DNA of 64,000 nt from CAVUAT01 sp963739545 (GTDB lineage: Bacteria > Actinomycetota > Thermoleophilia > Solirubrobacterales > 70-9), in assembly GCA_963739545.1 (NCBI GenBank), contig CAVUAT010000014.1, forward strand, positions 930,001 to 994,000, read 5' to 3'. This document shows, piece after piece, positions 55,129 through 63,396 of the stretch. Both the position numbers and the translations under genes were made by a program. How positions within the stretch are numbered: position 1 is the first letter of the stretch; every line of letters begins with the position of its first letter. The notes below the pieces were generated by a model that saw nothing but the letters and a program-made list of their open reading frames with translations, had not been told where the DNA came from and searched no databases.

Positions 55129-56093
55129 CGCTCGCCTTCTCGATCTTGGGCCCCGGGGGGGTGGGCCATCTGCTCGGCTCTGCGCAGCAGCTCCTCGGCT
55201 CCGGCGCCCTTCATCCGCTCGGCGAGCGCCTCGCCGACGGCACCGGGGTCGCTGGCGTCGCCCTCGGCGGTGTCGCGGATCCACTCGCTGCCGTCGGGCA
55301 GCCCGCAGAAGCCGCTGACGAGCATCCGGTCGGACTCGATCCAAGCGATCACCCCAACCGGCGTGTCGCAGCTCGCGTCCAGGGCCGAGACAGCGGCGCG
55401 CTCGCAGGCGAGGCGCCCTAGTGCGGCGCGGTCTGTGAGCGTCTGGGCGGCGGTCACCGCCCGCGTGTCGTCGATGCGCGCCTCGACCGCCAGGAAGCCC
55501 TGACCCGCCGCCGGAACGAGCGCGTCGCCGTCGAACATGAACGAGGCCTCCTCGATGCGCCCCAGGCGGCTCAGCCCAGCTGCCGCGAGCACGATGCCCG
55601 CGAGCTCGCCGGCACCGAGCTTTAGCAGCCGGGTATCGACGTTGCCGCGCATCTCGACGACCTCGAGGTCGGGGCGCGCGGCCAGCAGCTGGGAGCGGCG
55701 GCGCAGGCTCGAGGTGCCGACGCTGGCGCCATCGGGGATCGCCTCGATGGAGGACGCCTCGCCGACGAACGCGTCGCGCGGATCCTCGCGCGCAGGCACG
55801 CCTGCGATCGCGAGCCCGCTCGGCAGGTCGGTCGGAAGGTCCTTGGCCGAGTGCACGGCCAGGTCGACCTCGCCGTCGAGAAGCGCCCTTTCGATCTCGC
55901 GCACGAAGCGCGCCTTGTCGCCGCCCGGTGGAGCGGGCGGAGCGGAGTCGCCCGCGGCGGATGCCTCGTCCCCGGCGGTGCGGATCGCGACGATCTCGGC
56001 CCCGCCGAGTGCCTCGGCGACCTGCTCTGCCTGCGCGAGCGCGAGCGGGCTGCCTCGCGTCCCGAGCCGCAGCGGGGTGCTCTTGCCGCCCAT
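55125..56093 (-). CDS. hemC: Porphobilinogen deaminase
   Basis: HemC polymerises four porphobilinogen units into hydroxymethylbilane. The 322-residue product has LRLGTRGSPLALAQAEQVA, FVREIERALLDGEVDLAVHSAKDLPT, GTSSLRRRSQLL, EMRGNVDTRL, and the dipyrromethane cofactor Cys in ALDASCDTPVG. It lies 8 bases after hemA and overlaps cobA-hemD, placing the three genes in one operon. A small loop rich in Ala/Pro/Gly is inserted near residues 45-57. Confidence 0.95.
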   Translation of the reverse strand: MGGKSTPLRLGTRGSPLALAQAEQVAEALGGAEIVAIRTAGDEASAAGDSAPPAPPGGDKARFVREIERALLDGEVDLAVHSAKDLPTDLPSGLAIAGVPAREDPRDAFVGEASSIEAIPDGASVGTSSLRRRSQLLAARPDLEVVEMRGNVDTRLLKLGAGELAGIVLAAAGLSRLGRIEEASFMFDGDALVPAAGQGFLAVEARIDDTRAVTAAQTLTDRAALGRLACERAAVSALDASCDTPVGVIAWIESDRMLVSGFCGLPDGSEWIRDTAEGDASDPGAVGEALAERMKGAGAEELLRRAEQMAHPPGAQDREGER

Positions 56094-56101
56094 GGTCCTG
56101 G

Positions 56102-57445
56102 TCAGCGGTCGCCGGCGCGCCGGCGGCGCGAATCGAGCGAGGTGACCTCGGAGGCGCCGTCTGACTGTGGCTCGGTGCCGACGTCGAGGCCGAAGAGCTC
56201 GCGCAGCACGCTGACGTAGAGGTAGGAGTCCTCGCGGTCGGCGACGGCCTTGATCCCGACGGTCGGCTCGTGCAGCAGCCTGGTCGCGATCGCGCGGGCC
56301 ATCACCTCGACGCGGTCGCGGTCGGCCTCGGTCATTCCCTCCCAGCGCGTCTCGTTCTCGGCCAGGACCCGGGCCACGATGTCGTCGGCGCGCTCGCGCA
56401 GCGCGGTCACGGTGGGGACGACCTCCTGCGAGCCGAGCCAGCGCTCGAAGCGCGAGAGCTCGGAGTCGAGGATGCCCTCGGCGCGCACGGCCTCGGCCTC
56501 GCGGCCCGAGGTGTTGCGCTCGACGATGGCCTGGACGTCGTCGACGTCCTGGAGCGTCACGCCCGGGAGCTCGCGGGTGTCGGGGTCGATGTCGCGAGGC
56601 ACGGCGAGGTCGATCAGGAGCAGCGGGCGCTTGCCGCGCTGGGACATCACCAGCTCGAGGTCTGAGCGCTCGATCAGGTGGTGGGGCGAGTCGGTCGCAG
56701 AGACGACGATGTCGGCGCGCTCGAGCTGCGCCGGAAGCTCGTCGATGCGCACAGCGGTGCCACCGAAGCGCTCGGCCAGGCCGATCGCCCGGTTGTAGCG
56801 GCGGTTGGCGACGAAGACGGCCTCGACGCCGCGGGCGGCGAGCGCGCGCGCCGTCAGCTCGGAGGTCTCGCCGGCCCCGACGAGCAGCACCCGGCTGGAG
56901 GCGAGGTCGCCGATGCTGCGCTGCGCCAGCTCGACCGCGACCGAGGGGATCGAGACGCCCTTCTCGCCGATGGCGGTCTCGGACCGGGCCCGTTTGCCGG
57001 CCGCGAGCGCGCCGCGGAAGAGGTGGTTCAGGATCGGGCCCGTCGCGCCCTCGACGAGCGCCAGCTCGTATGCGCGCTTGACCTGGCCCTGGATCTCGGC
57101 CTCGCCGACGATCATCGACTCGAGCCCGGCGGTCACGCGGTAGAGGTGGCGGGCGGCGTCCGTGCCGCGCAGGGAGTAGAGGGGCCCGAGCAGCTCGGTC
57201 GGGCGAATCGAGGCCTGGCGCGCGAGGACGCCGAGCGCCGCCGTCTCGGCCTCAACCGAGTCGGCGGCCACGAGGAAGATCTCGGTCCGGTTGCAGGTGG
57301 AGATGGCGGCGGCCTCGGAGATCGGCGGCTCGGTCACGAGAGCGTTCAGGACCCCTGCAGCTTGCCCCTCGGTCAGGGCGAGGCGCTCGCGCAGCGCCAG
57401 CGGCGCGGTCCGGTGCGAGACGCCGAGGGCGAGCAGACCGCTCAT
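56102..57445 (-). CDS. hemA: Glutamyl-tRNA reductase
   Basis: HemA reduces glutamyl-tRNA to glutamate-1-semialdehyde, the controlling step of the C5 heme pathway. The 447-residue product has LGVSHRTAPLALRERLAL, the catalytic Cys in STCNRTEIF, the NADPH site LLVGAGETSELTARAL, and the C-terminal dimerisation helices. The ATG is 57445. The 5' leader and first codons (57436-57501) are duplicated upstream of the ccm genes. The small CcmD-like gene ends 52 bases before the start. Confidence 0.95.
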   Translation of the reverse strand: MSGLLALGVSHRTAPLALRERLALTEGQAAGVLNALVTEPPISEAAAISTCNRTEIFLVAADSVEAETAALGVLARQASIRPTELLGPLYSLRGTDAARHLYRVTAGLESMIVGEAEIQGQVKRAYELALVEGATGPILNHLFRGALAAGKRARSETAIGEKGVSIPSVAVELAQRSIGDLASSRVLLVGAGETSELTARALAARGVEAVFVANRRYNRAIGLAERFGGTAVRIDELPAQLERADIVVSATDSPHHLIERSDLELVMSQRGKRPLLLIDLAVPRDIDPDTRELPGVTLQDVDDVQAIVERNTSGREAEAVRAEGILDSELSRFERWLGSQEVVPTVTALRERADDIVARVLAENETRWEGMTEADRDRVEVMARAIATRLLHEPTVGIKAVADREDSYLYVSVLRELFGLDVGTEPQSDGASEVTSLDSRRRRAGDR

Positions 57446-57501
57446 CGAGCAACCCGCCGACGGGACGTAGCTGCGTTGATGAGGACCCGGTGCAATCTCA
57501 T
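57436..57501 (-). repeat. 66-bp direct repeat at the hemA leader (copy A)
   Basis: It spans the end of the ccmD-like gene, the hemA 5' leader, the ATG and the first Ser-Gly codons. It aligns with 59905-59971 in the same orientation; exact blocks are a 14-mer at the ATG end and GTTGATGAGGACCCGGTG (plus-strand sense), with a diverged middle. The pair brackets ccmABCD. Confidence 0.75.
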
Positions 57502-57698
57502 TGAGCCACCTTCTCGCGTTCGGCCTTCGGCGCCGCCGACGCAGGATCGGCCATGTCGGCGAGCTCGCGCAGCTCGCGCTGGATCCGCTGCAGCTTTGCG
57601 GCCATGATCGCGAGGTAGATCAGAAGCAGCGCGACGAAGACCATGTATGCGCCCGCGACGTAGGACTCGGCGTCGGCGAGCGCGAGGACGACGGTCAT
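57498..57698 (-). CDS. ccmD: CcmD-like heme exporter subunit
   Basis: The 66-residue protein has one membrane helix (YMVFVALLLIYLAIMAA) followed by a basic amphipathic stretch KLQRIQRELRELAD, the layout of CcmD, which joins CcmABC and helps release holo-CcmE. ATG 57698 overlaps the ccmC stop by 4 bases. Sequence similarity in CcmD is low, so the call rests mainly on position and topology. Confidence 0.7.
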   Translation of the reverse strand: MTVVLALADAESYVAGAYMVFVALLLIYLAIMAAKLQRIQRELRELADMADPASAAPKAEREKVAQ

Positions 57699-58486
57699 GG
57701 GGCTCCCTCCCGCGAGCCCTCCGGACCCGCCGCGCTCATACTGGTCGCCGAGACCGAGCCCGCGGACGGCGCAATGCGGCCCTCGCGCGGCGGCGGCAGG
57801 TCGGCAGGGGCGAGCGCGCGGCGCAGCCTCCCGAGGTCGGCCGAGGCCGCCTTGGCCCCGAGCTCGAAGCGCACCAGCGTCACCCATAGGAGCGCCATCC
57901 CGGCGAGGCAGACGAGGAAGGCCAGCAGCATCTCGCCGGGCAGCCCGCCGGTCTGGGAGAAGGTGCGGGGGTGGATGAACGGCTCGGCGAGGCGGACGGC
58001 CATGAAGTTGAGCGGGACGAATGCCCCGGCGGTGATCGCGAAGACCGACGCGTAGCGCCCCTGGCGCTCCCGGTCCTCGATCGAGTAGCGCAGCGGGTAG
58101 TAGGTCGCGTAGAGCAGGAAGATGATGAGGAAGCTGACGAGCGTCGGCTCGCGCCACTCCCACCAGACGCCCCACTGGCCCTTCGCCCACAGAGCGCCGG
58201 TCAGAAGCGCCGCGGTGCCGAAGATCACGGACATGTGGATCGAGACGTAGGAGCGAGCGTCGTACTTGGCGTCGCCCGAGCGCAGGTGCTGGATCGCGAA
58301 GATCGCGGCCACCATGAAGCCGACCAGGGCCATGATCGCGAGCGGGACGTGGAGGTAGAAGATCTTCTGGATGAAGCCCTCGACCTCGAGCGGCGCATAG
58401 AAGAAGGCCAGCGCGTACCCGGCGGTGAGAGCCGCCACGGTCGCGATCGCAAATGTCCTCAGGCTCGGTGCCCTCATGTCCGTCAT
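57695..58486 (-). CDS. ccmC: Heme exporter protein CcmC
   Basis: The 263-residue protein has six membrane helices and the heme-handling Trp-rich motif WGVWWEWREPTL, flanked by conserved His in FYLHVPLA and SIHMSV. It presents heme to CcmE for cytochrome c maturation. ATG 58486 was chosen; a second ATG three codons later is possible. A hydrophilic C-terminal tail of ~50 residues extends beyond the usual end. ccmE, ccmF and ccmH are not in this window. Confidence 0.9.
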   Translation of the reverse strand: MTDMRAPSLRTFAIATVAALTAGYALAFFYAPLEVEGFIQKIFYLHVPLAIMALVGFMVAAIFAIQHLRSGDAKYDARSYVSIHMSVIFGTAALLTGALWAKGQWGVWWEWREPTLVSFLIIFLLYATYYPLRYSIEDRERQGRYASVFAITAGAFVPLNFMAVRLAEPFIHPRTFSQTGGLPGEMLLAFLVCLAGMALLWVTLVRFELGAKAASADLGRLRRALAPADLPPPREGRIAPSAGSVSATSMSAAGPEGSREGAP

Positions 58487-58511
58487 TTCGTCTGCCTTGC
58501 CTCGATCGGGG

Positions 58512-59180
58512 CTAGTCCTCGAGCAGGAAGTCGAAGACCGCGTATCCAACTAGGGCGAACACCGCATCGTAGAGAGCGAGCACCGCGAGCCAGGTGCCGA
58601 ACCGCTCATACTCGGGACCGCCGGCGCGCAGAAGGGGCTCCGCCGCCTGCGAGGCGCCGATCACCAGCGGCACCAGGAGCGGCAGCAGGATCAGGGGCGC
58701 CAGCAGGTCGCGCGCGCTCGACATCGTCGCGATGGTCGAGATCAGGGTCCCCGTCACCGCCAGGCCGAGGTTGGCGAGCAGCAGGACGGGGATGAGCGGG
58801 GCCATCGCCGCGCCCGATTCGAGGAAGAAGAGGGCGAACACGGGGACAGCGATCGCCTCGAGCAGGAAGAGGTAGATGAACAGCGCCGAGGACTTGGCGG
58901 CGAAGAGGATCGTGCGGTCGATGGGCGAGAGGCGGATCAGCTCGAAGCCGCCCTCGTCGCGCTCTGCGACGAACAGGCGGTTGATCGCCAGGATCGCCGC
59001 GAACAGCAGCGTCGTGACCAGCACGCCGGCCGCGAGGCCGCCCTCGAGGCCGGTGCGGTCGAGCGCGAAGCGGAAGATGACGAAGGTCGTGACGGCGAAC
59101 AGCGCCATCGCCGGCAGCGAGCGCAGGGTCCGCAGCTCGACGCGCAGGTCCTTCCCGAGGAGGGCGAGGTAGGCGTCCAT
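58512..59180 (-). CDS. ccmB: Heme exporter protein CcmB
   Basis: The 222-residue protein has six membrane helices. It starts DAYLALLGKDLRVELRTLRSLPAM and has FVAERDEGGFELIRLSPIDRTI, matching CcmB permeases that pair with the CcmA ATPase. It follows ccmA by 4 bases. Confidence 0.92.
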   Translation of the reverse strand: MDAYLALLGKDLRVELRTLRSLPAMALFAVTTFVIFRFALDRTGLEGGLAAGVLVTTLLFAAILAINRLFVAERDEGGFELIRLSPIDRTILFAAKSSALFIYLFLLEAIAVPVFALFFLESGAAMAPLIPVLLLANLGLAVTGTLISTIATMSSARDLLAPLILLPLLVPLVIGASQAAEPLLRAGGPEYERFGTWLAVLALYDAVFALVGYAVFDFLLED

Positions 59181-59184
59181 CCCG

Positions 59185-59814
59185 CTAGAGCTCCAGCGAA
59201 TCGTCGGCGCCGGCGAGCGCGCGCTCGCGCTCGTGGCTGACGACGACCCGCGTGCGGCCCTCTGAGGGGCCGAGCAGGTCGCCGACGGCCTCGCGGGCGT
59301 CGGGGTCGAGGTGGGAGTCGGGCTCGTCCAGCAGCAGCAGCTCGGGCTCGTGGAGGACAGCGCGGCAGGCGGCGACGCGCTGGGCCATCCCCGCCGAGAA
59401 CTCGCCGACGCGATCGTCGGCGCGGCGCTCCATCCCGACGCGGTGCAGCAGCGAGGCGATGCGCTCGGTCGACCCCTCGCGATCGAGGCCGTGCAGTCGC
59501 GCGGCGAGGCGCAGGTTCTCGTTCGGGCTCAGGTCGCGGTAGAGCAGAGGCTCGTGGCCGAGGTAGCCGACGCGGCCGCGCAGCTTGTAGGCCTCGCGCG
59601 GCAGCTCGGAAGCGAGGACGAGGGCCCTGCCGCCGGTCGGGCGCAGCAGGCCGGCCAGAATCCGCAGGAGCGTCGTCTTGCCCGAGCCGTTCGGGCCGAG
59701 GACCGCGAGCGTGCGACCCGCCGCAAGTTCGAGGTCGACGCCCTCGAGCGCCGGGCGCTCGCCGAACTCGCGCACGAGCCCCTCGAGCCTGATTGCAGGC
59801 GTCTCGGCGGTCAC
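59185..59814 (-). CDS. ccmA: Heme exporter ATP-binding protein CcmA
   Basis: The 209-residue ABC ATPase has Walker A LGPNGSGKTTLLR, the Q-loop region RVGYLGHEPLLYRDL, the signature EFSAGMAQRVA, Walker B LLLLDEPDSHLD and the switch His in VVVSHE. It powers release of heme-loaded CcmE through CcmBC. It is the first gene of ccmABCD-hemA-hemC-cobA/hemD. The second copy of the hemA-leader repeat lies about 90 bases upstream. Confidence 0.92.
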   Translation of the reverse strand: MTAETPAIRLEGLVREFGERPALEGVDLELAAGRTLAVLGPNGSGKTTLLRILAGLLRPTGGRALVLASELPREAYKLRGRVGYLGHEPLLYRDLSPNENLRLAARLHGLDREGSTERIASLLHRVGMERRADDRVGEFSAGMAQRVAACRAVLHEPELLLLDEPDSHLDPDAREAVGDLLGPSEGRTRVVVSHERERALAGADDSLEL

Positions 59815-59904
59815 TGGCCGAATCTAGCGGCCGAGTCACGCGCGCTTGAGGCGTCGGCTTGCAGCCGCACGCCTGATCGCGCCTACCATCGAGCCCGATG
59901 CGCC

Positions 59905-59971
59905 GACCGCTCATCGAGAAAGTTCCCCGCCGGGCCGTAGGTGTGTTGATGAGGACCCGGTGGGTTCTCAT
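59905..59971 (-). repeat. 67-bp direct repeat upstream of ccmA (copy B)
   Basis: It matches the hemA leader (57436-57501), including ATGAGCGGTC on the minus strand, but here no hemA follows. On the plus strand it supplies the ribosome site and first codons of the M74 gene. Roughly 80% identical to copy A by eye. Confidence 0.75.
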
Positions 59972-60581
59972 GACCGCCGCGTTGTTGGGCCTCGCGGCCG
60001 CCGTTCCGGCGCTCGCGAACACGACCTACGTCGGCGAGATCGAGACCGGCGGGACCACCCAGCGCTCGATCCCGGTCGGCACTCCTCAGAAGGGCTCGCT
60101 GATCTTCGGCCGGCAGCTGGCCGATCACGGAACGGACTTCTTCACGTGGGATTTCCCGCTGCGCACTTCGCCGAGCCGGCCGTGGCGGCGCTGGGCGACT
60201 GACACGGCGATCGATCGGACGCTGGCCGTGCTCGCCGGCTACCGAGCCGCCAACCCGCTTGCTCCGCGGGTTGGGATCGCCGACATCAGCCGGCCGAACG
60301 GCGGCCCGTTCGGCCGGCGCTACGGCGGCCTCGGCCACGCCTCGCATCAGAACGGGCTCGACTTCGATCTGCTCTACCCCCGGCTCGACGGCCAGGAGCT
60401 CGTCACGCCCAAGGTGGGCCTGATCGACCGCGCCCTGGCGCAGGACCTGGTCGACCGCTTCGTCGCAGCCGGTGCCCAGTACGTGTTCGTGGGGCTTCGG
60501 ACGAGCCTCCGGGGGCCGAGGAAGCTGGTCTCGCGGCTCGCCCATCACGACGACCACCTGCACCTGCGCTGGCGGCCCTAG
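59949..60581 (+). CDS. Penicillin-insensitive murein endopeptidase-like (M74)
   Basis: The 210-residue exported protein has a signal peptide (RTRWVLMTAALLGL to ALA), then GSLIFGRQLADHG. The metallopeptidase motifs of MepA are present: GHASHQNGLDFDLLYP (zinc ligands His and Asp) and the C-terminal HHDDHLHLRW. It should cut D-Ala-mDAP crosslinks in peptidoglycan. ATG 59949 is preceded by AGGTG; longer starts (59898) are possible but would put the signal peptide far inside. It is divergent from ccmA. Confidence 0.85.
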   Translation: MRTRWVLMTAALLGLAAAVPALANTTYVGEIETGGTTQRSIPVGTPQKGSLIFGRQLADHGTDFFTWDFPLRTSPSRPWRRWATDTAIDRTLAVLAGYRAANPLAPRVGIADISRPNGGPFGRRYGGLGHASHQNGLDFDLLYPRLDGQELVTPKVGLIDRALAQDLVDRFVAAGAQYVFVGLRTSLRGPRKLVSRLAHHDDHLHLRWRP

Positions 60582-60591
60582 GGCCGGGGGC

Positions 60592-61506
60592 CTACTTGTT
60601 GAACGGCCGCAGGCAGTACGCGTAGGCCGTCAGCGTGCTCGGTGCTCCGGAGTTGTAGCCCGTCGCCGCCCAGGTGCCCACGCTCGTGACGTAGCCGCCG
60701 AAGTACATGACCGAGCCGTCGTCGGGCGCCTTGAACCCGCCGAAGGCGATTCTCCTGCCCCTCGGGCAGCCAGGCGTCGTCGCCGTGGCGGTGGAGCGGG
60801 TGTCGATCGGGACGCTGGCGCTGACCTCCTTGATCAACCCGCCGCCCGTGCCGGCCAGGCAGTAGGCGAAGCCGGTGAGCTCGCCGCCGAACTTGCCCTG
60901 GCCGTGGGAGGTGACCTTCCAGGCGTTGCCGGCCGCGTGGGACTCGGTGATCAGGTTGCCGTCCTTGGAGCGGCCCGTGGTGCGCTGGTAACCGCCGCCG
61001 AGCAGCTTGCGCCTGCCGCAGCCGAGGGTCAGCGACTTCGTCTCGCCCGGGTCGACGAAGGTCGTTTGGTGGGGCGGGGTGATGTTCCCCGGCTTGCTGC
61101 CGCAGATGGCCTGGACGATGACGTTTCGGCCCTGCGGCTGGCCGCCGGTCGCGTCGACCAGGGTGCCGTTGATGTGGTAGCCGTGCTGGACGCCGAGGCG
61201 CTCGTAGGAGTTCGGATAGACGCCCTGGCCGTTCGCCGGCGCGGGGTCGCTCCTGACGCCGCCTCCGTAGGGGAACTTTCCCTTGGGGCAGATGGTCTCG
61301 TAGCGGACCGCCTGGTCGGCGGTGTCCAGGCGAGAGGTCTTGGAGACGACCCGGAGTCCGGTGCCGCCCTTCTTCTTCGCGGCCGTCGCGGTGGCGGCGC
61401 CCGCCGGGTCGCTGGTGAGCTGGGTTGCGGCGACCGTGCAGGCGACGGCGACGAGCAGCGCAAGCGCAACCACAATCCCCCTGCCGATGCCCATTCGTCC
61501 AGTCAC
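60592..61506 (-). CDS. Secreted protein of unknown function
   Basis: The 304-residue protein has a signal peptide or N-terminal anchor (GRGIVVALALLVAVACTVAA) followed by Ala/Lys-rich residues. The mature part contains repeated Gly/Cys-rich units: ETICPKGKFPYGGGVR, LGCGRRKLLGGGYQR and TPGCPRGRRIAFGGF. Each has C-P-x-G/R-x5-G-G-G/F, suggesting three related strands-and-turn modules stabilised by disulfides, each followed by an AYCL or AIC segment. Function is unknown. The start is GTG 61506 or ATG 61494. Confidence 0.65.
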   Translation of the reverse strand: MTGRMGIGRGIVVALALLVAVACTVAATQLTSDPAGAATATAAKKKGGTGLRVVSKTSRLDTADQAVRYETICPKGKFPYGGGVRSDPAPANGQGVYPNSYERLGVQHGYHINGTLVDATGGQPQGRNVIVQAICGSKPGNITPPHQTTFVDPGETKSLTLGCGRRKLLGGGYQRTTGRSKDGNLITESHAAGNAWKVTSHGQGKFGGELTGFAYCLAGTGGGLIKEVSASVPIDTRSTATATTPGCPRGRRIAFGGFKAPDDGSVMYFGGYVTSVGTWAATGYNSGAPSTLTAYAYCLRPFNK

Positions 61507-61550
61507 TACTTCGCTAACCGTACAAGAGGCGTGAAGTTCCTACGCCGGGT

Positions 61551-63203
61551 CTATTCGCCCTTCCGCAAGGTCTTGCGCCCGACGCTGACCAGCGCGCCCG
61601 CGCCCTCCCTGAGTGCGTCGAGGCGCTTGCCGTTGCGGCCGTAGAGGACCTGGGCCGAGGAGCGGATCGCCTGGCCGAGCTCGGCGTCATACGGCTGCCA
61701 CCAGAAGTCGCGGGTCCAGCCGGGCTCGTAGCTGGTCTGCTTGACGTTGACGCACTCGTAGAAGCCGAACTTGGAGTGGGAGCGGCCGAGGCCGGAGTCC
61801 TTGACGCCGCCCCAGGCGCACTGGCACGCGCCGTGCGAGAAGGAGTGGTCGTTGACCCAGACCATCCCGGACTCGATCTGGCGGGCCATGCGCTCGCCCT
61901 TGCCGCGGTCCTTGGTCCAAACCGAGGCGCCGAGCCCGAACTGGGAGTCGTTGGCGAGGCGGATCGCCTCCTCCTCGCTCGAGACGGTGACGATCGGGAG
62001 CACCGGGCCGAAGATCTCCTCCTTCATGATCCGCATCTCGTGCGTGACACCGGTGAGGACGGTCGGGGCGATGAAGCGCCCGTTCAGGCCCTTGACCTTG
62101 GTCGTGCCCCCGGTCAGCTTCTTGGCGCCGGACTTGACGGCGTCGGCTACCAGCTCCTCGACGATGTCGGCCTGGTCGGCCGACGTCATCGGGCCGATCT
62201 CGGTCTGCCAGTCGCTCGGGTCGCCGACCGTGAGCCGCTCGGTCTCGCGCACGACGCCGTCGATGTACTCCTTGGCGACCGACTTGTGCACGTAGACGCG
62301 CTCGATCCCCGTGCAGGTCTGCCCGCCGTTGGCGAAGCCTCCCCAGACGGTTCCCGAGATCGCGTTTGCGAGGTCGGCATCCGCGCAGATGATCGCCGGG
62401 TCCTTGCCGCCGAGCTCGAGGACCGAGCCCTTCATCCGCTTCGCGCACTCGACGCCGACCTTGTAGCCCACCTCGACGGAACCGGTGAAGAAGATCTTCT
62501 TGGCGCTCGACTTGACCAGAGCGTCGCCGATGCGCCCGCCGCCGTGAACGGTCCGGACGAGGCCCTCGGGGAACCCGGCCTTGTCGAAGATGGACTGGAT
62601 CCGCTCGCCGATCAGCGGCGTCAGGCTGGCAGGCTTCAGCACGACCCCGTTGCCGCACATGAGCGCGATCGCCACCTCGCTGAAGGGGATCGTCCACGGG
62701 TAGTTCCATGGGCCGATCACGCCGACGACGCCGAGCGGCTCGTAGAGGAACTTCGAGCGCTTGGTCTTCAGGAAGGCCTGGGGCATCGGGACGCGCTCGT
62801 CCGAGAGGATGTCGGGGCCCTCCTCGGCGATCCACTTGCACGCGTCGACCGTCGGGAGCAGCTCCATCGTGTAGGCCTCTACCCGGGGCTTTCCCTGCTC
62901 GCCGGTGATCAGGGCGGCGACGTCGTCGAGCTCGTCGAGCAGGACGTCGCCTGCGCGGCGCATGTAGCGCGCGCGGTCGGCGAGCGACAGCTGCGCCCAG
63001 AACGGCTGGACCTCCGCGACCTCGTCGACGATCCCCTGGACCTTGCCGGGCCCGATCGTCTCGACGGTGCCGACGAGCTCGCCCGTCGCCGGGTTGAACG
63101 ACTCGAGCGCGTTGACTGAGCCCTTTCCCTTCTTGGCCGAGCCCTTGCTCGCCTTACCGTTCGAGCTTGAGCGTGTGGTCTTGCGGGTCGAGCTCGCGGC
63201 CAT
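61551..63203 (-). CDS. NAD(P)-dependent aldehyde dehydrogenase with Lys/Ser-rich N-terminus
   Basis: The 550-residue enzyme oxidises an aldehyde to the acid. Family marks are GPWNYPWTIPFSEVA, FTGSVEVGYKVG, the catalytic Glu in VLELGGKDPAI, the catalytic Cys in GGQTCTGIERVYV and EEIFGPVLPIVTV. It is closest to the succinate-semialdehyde/betaine-type group. The first ~40 residues are rich in Ser, Lys, Thr and Ala, absent from usual ALDHs. ATG 63203 follows GGAAGGA by 9 bases. The C-terminal ~60 residues are also longer than usual. Confidence 0.9.
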   Translation of the reverse strand: MAASSTRKTTRSSSNGKASKGSAKKGKGSVNALESFNPATGELVGTVETIGPGKVQGIVDEVAEVQPFWAQLSLADRARYMRRAGDVLLDELDDVAALITGEQGKPRVEAYTMELLPTVDACKWIAEEGPDILSDERVPMPQAFLKTKRSKFLYEPLGVVGVIGPWNYPWTIPFSEVAIALMCGNGVVLKPASLTPLIGERIQSIFDKAGFPEGLVRTVHGGGRIGDALVKSSAKKIFFTGSVEVGYKVGVECAKRMKGSVLELGGKDPAIICADADLANAISGTVWGGFANGGQTCTGIERVYVHKSVAKEYIDGVVRETERLTVGDPSDWQTEIGPMTSADQADIVEELVADAVKSGAKKLTGGTTKVKGLNGRFIAPTVLTGVTHEMRIMKEEIFGPVLPIVTVSSEEEAIRLANDSQFGLGASVWTKDRGKGERMARQIESGMVWVNDHSFSHGACQCAWGGVKDSGLGRSHSKFGFYECVNVKQTSYEPGWTRDFWWQPYDAELGQAIRSSAQVLYGRNGKRLDALREGAGALVSVGRKTLRKGE

Positions 63204-63310
63204 GTCGTCAGGTCCTTCCGTCGCAGTCGGGTTAGGTGGTTCGGGAGGTGTAAGTCGCTGCGTCGATTCTACGTCGCACCTCCAGCTCGAGATGCCCGCC
63301 ACAAAGAAAC

Positions 63311-63339
63311 GAGGCCGCCGCCCCGCCGGCGGCGACCTC
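63311..63339 (-). terminator. Strong intrinsic terminator
   Basis: A 12-bp stem (GAGGTCGCCGCC with GGCGGCGGCCTC, one G-T pair, 5-base loop) is followed on the minus strand by GTTTCTTTG. It ends transcription coming from rarA or from the intergenic RNA candidate. Confidence 0.8.
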
Positions 63340-63361
63340 GTGAACCCTGCGCTTCTTAGGT

Positions 63362-63396
63362 GGGGACCGAAAGCAATCCCCTTGCTTCCGGCCCCC
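63362..63396 (-). other. 15-bp perfect hairpin
   Basis: On the minus strand GGGGGCCGGAAGCAA pairs fully with TTGCTTTCGGTCCCC (two G-T pairs) around a GGGGA loop. It has no adjacent T tract, so it is a structural element and not a terminator. Confidence 0.75.

Noticed and set aside
57470..57500. TTGATGAGGACC resembling the hammerhead ribozyme core CTGATGA
   Set aside because: The required GAAA strand and three-stem arrangement are absent; the string is explained by the direct repeat of the hemA leader.
56678..57607. Long plus-strand frame opposite hemA
   Set aside because: High-GC antisense shadow of hemA with no recognisable protein features, as are most long opposite-strand frames in this window.
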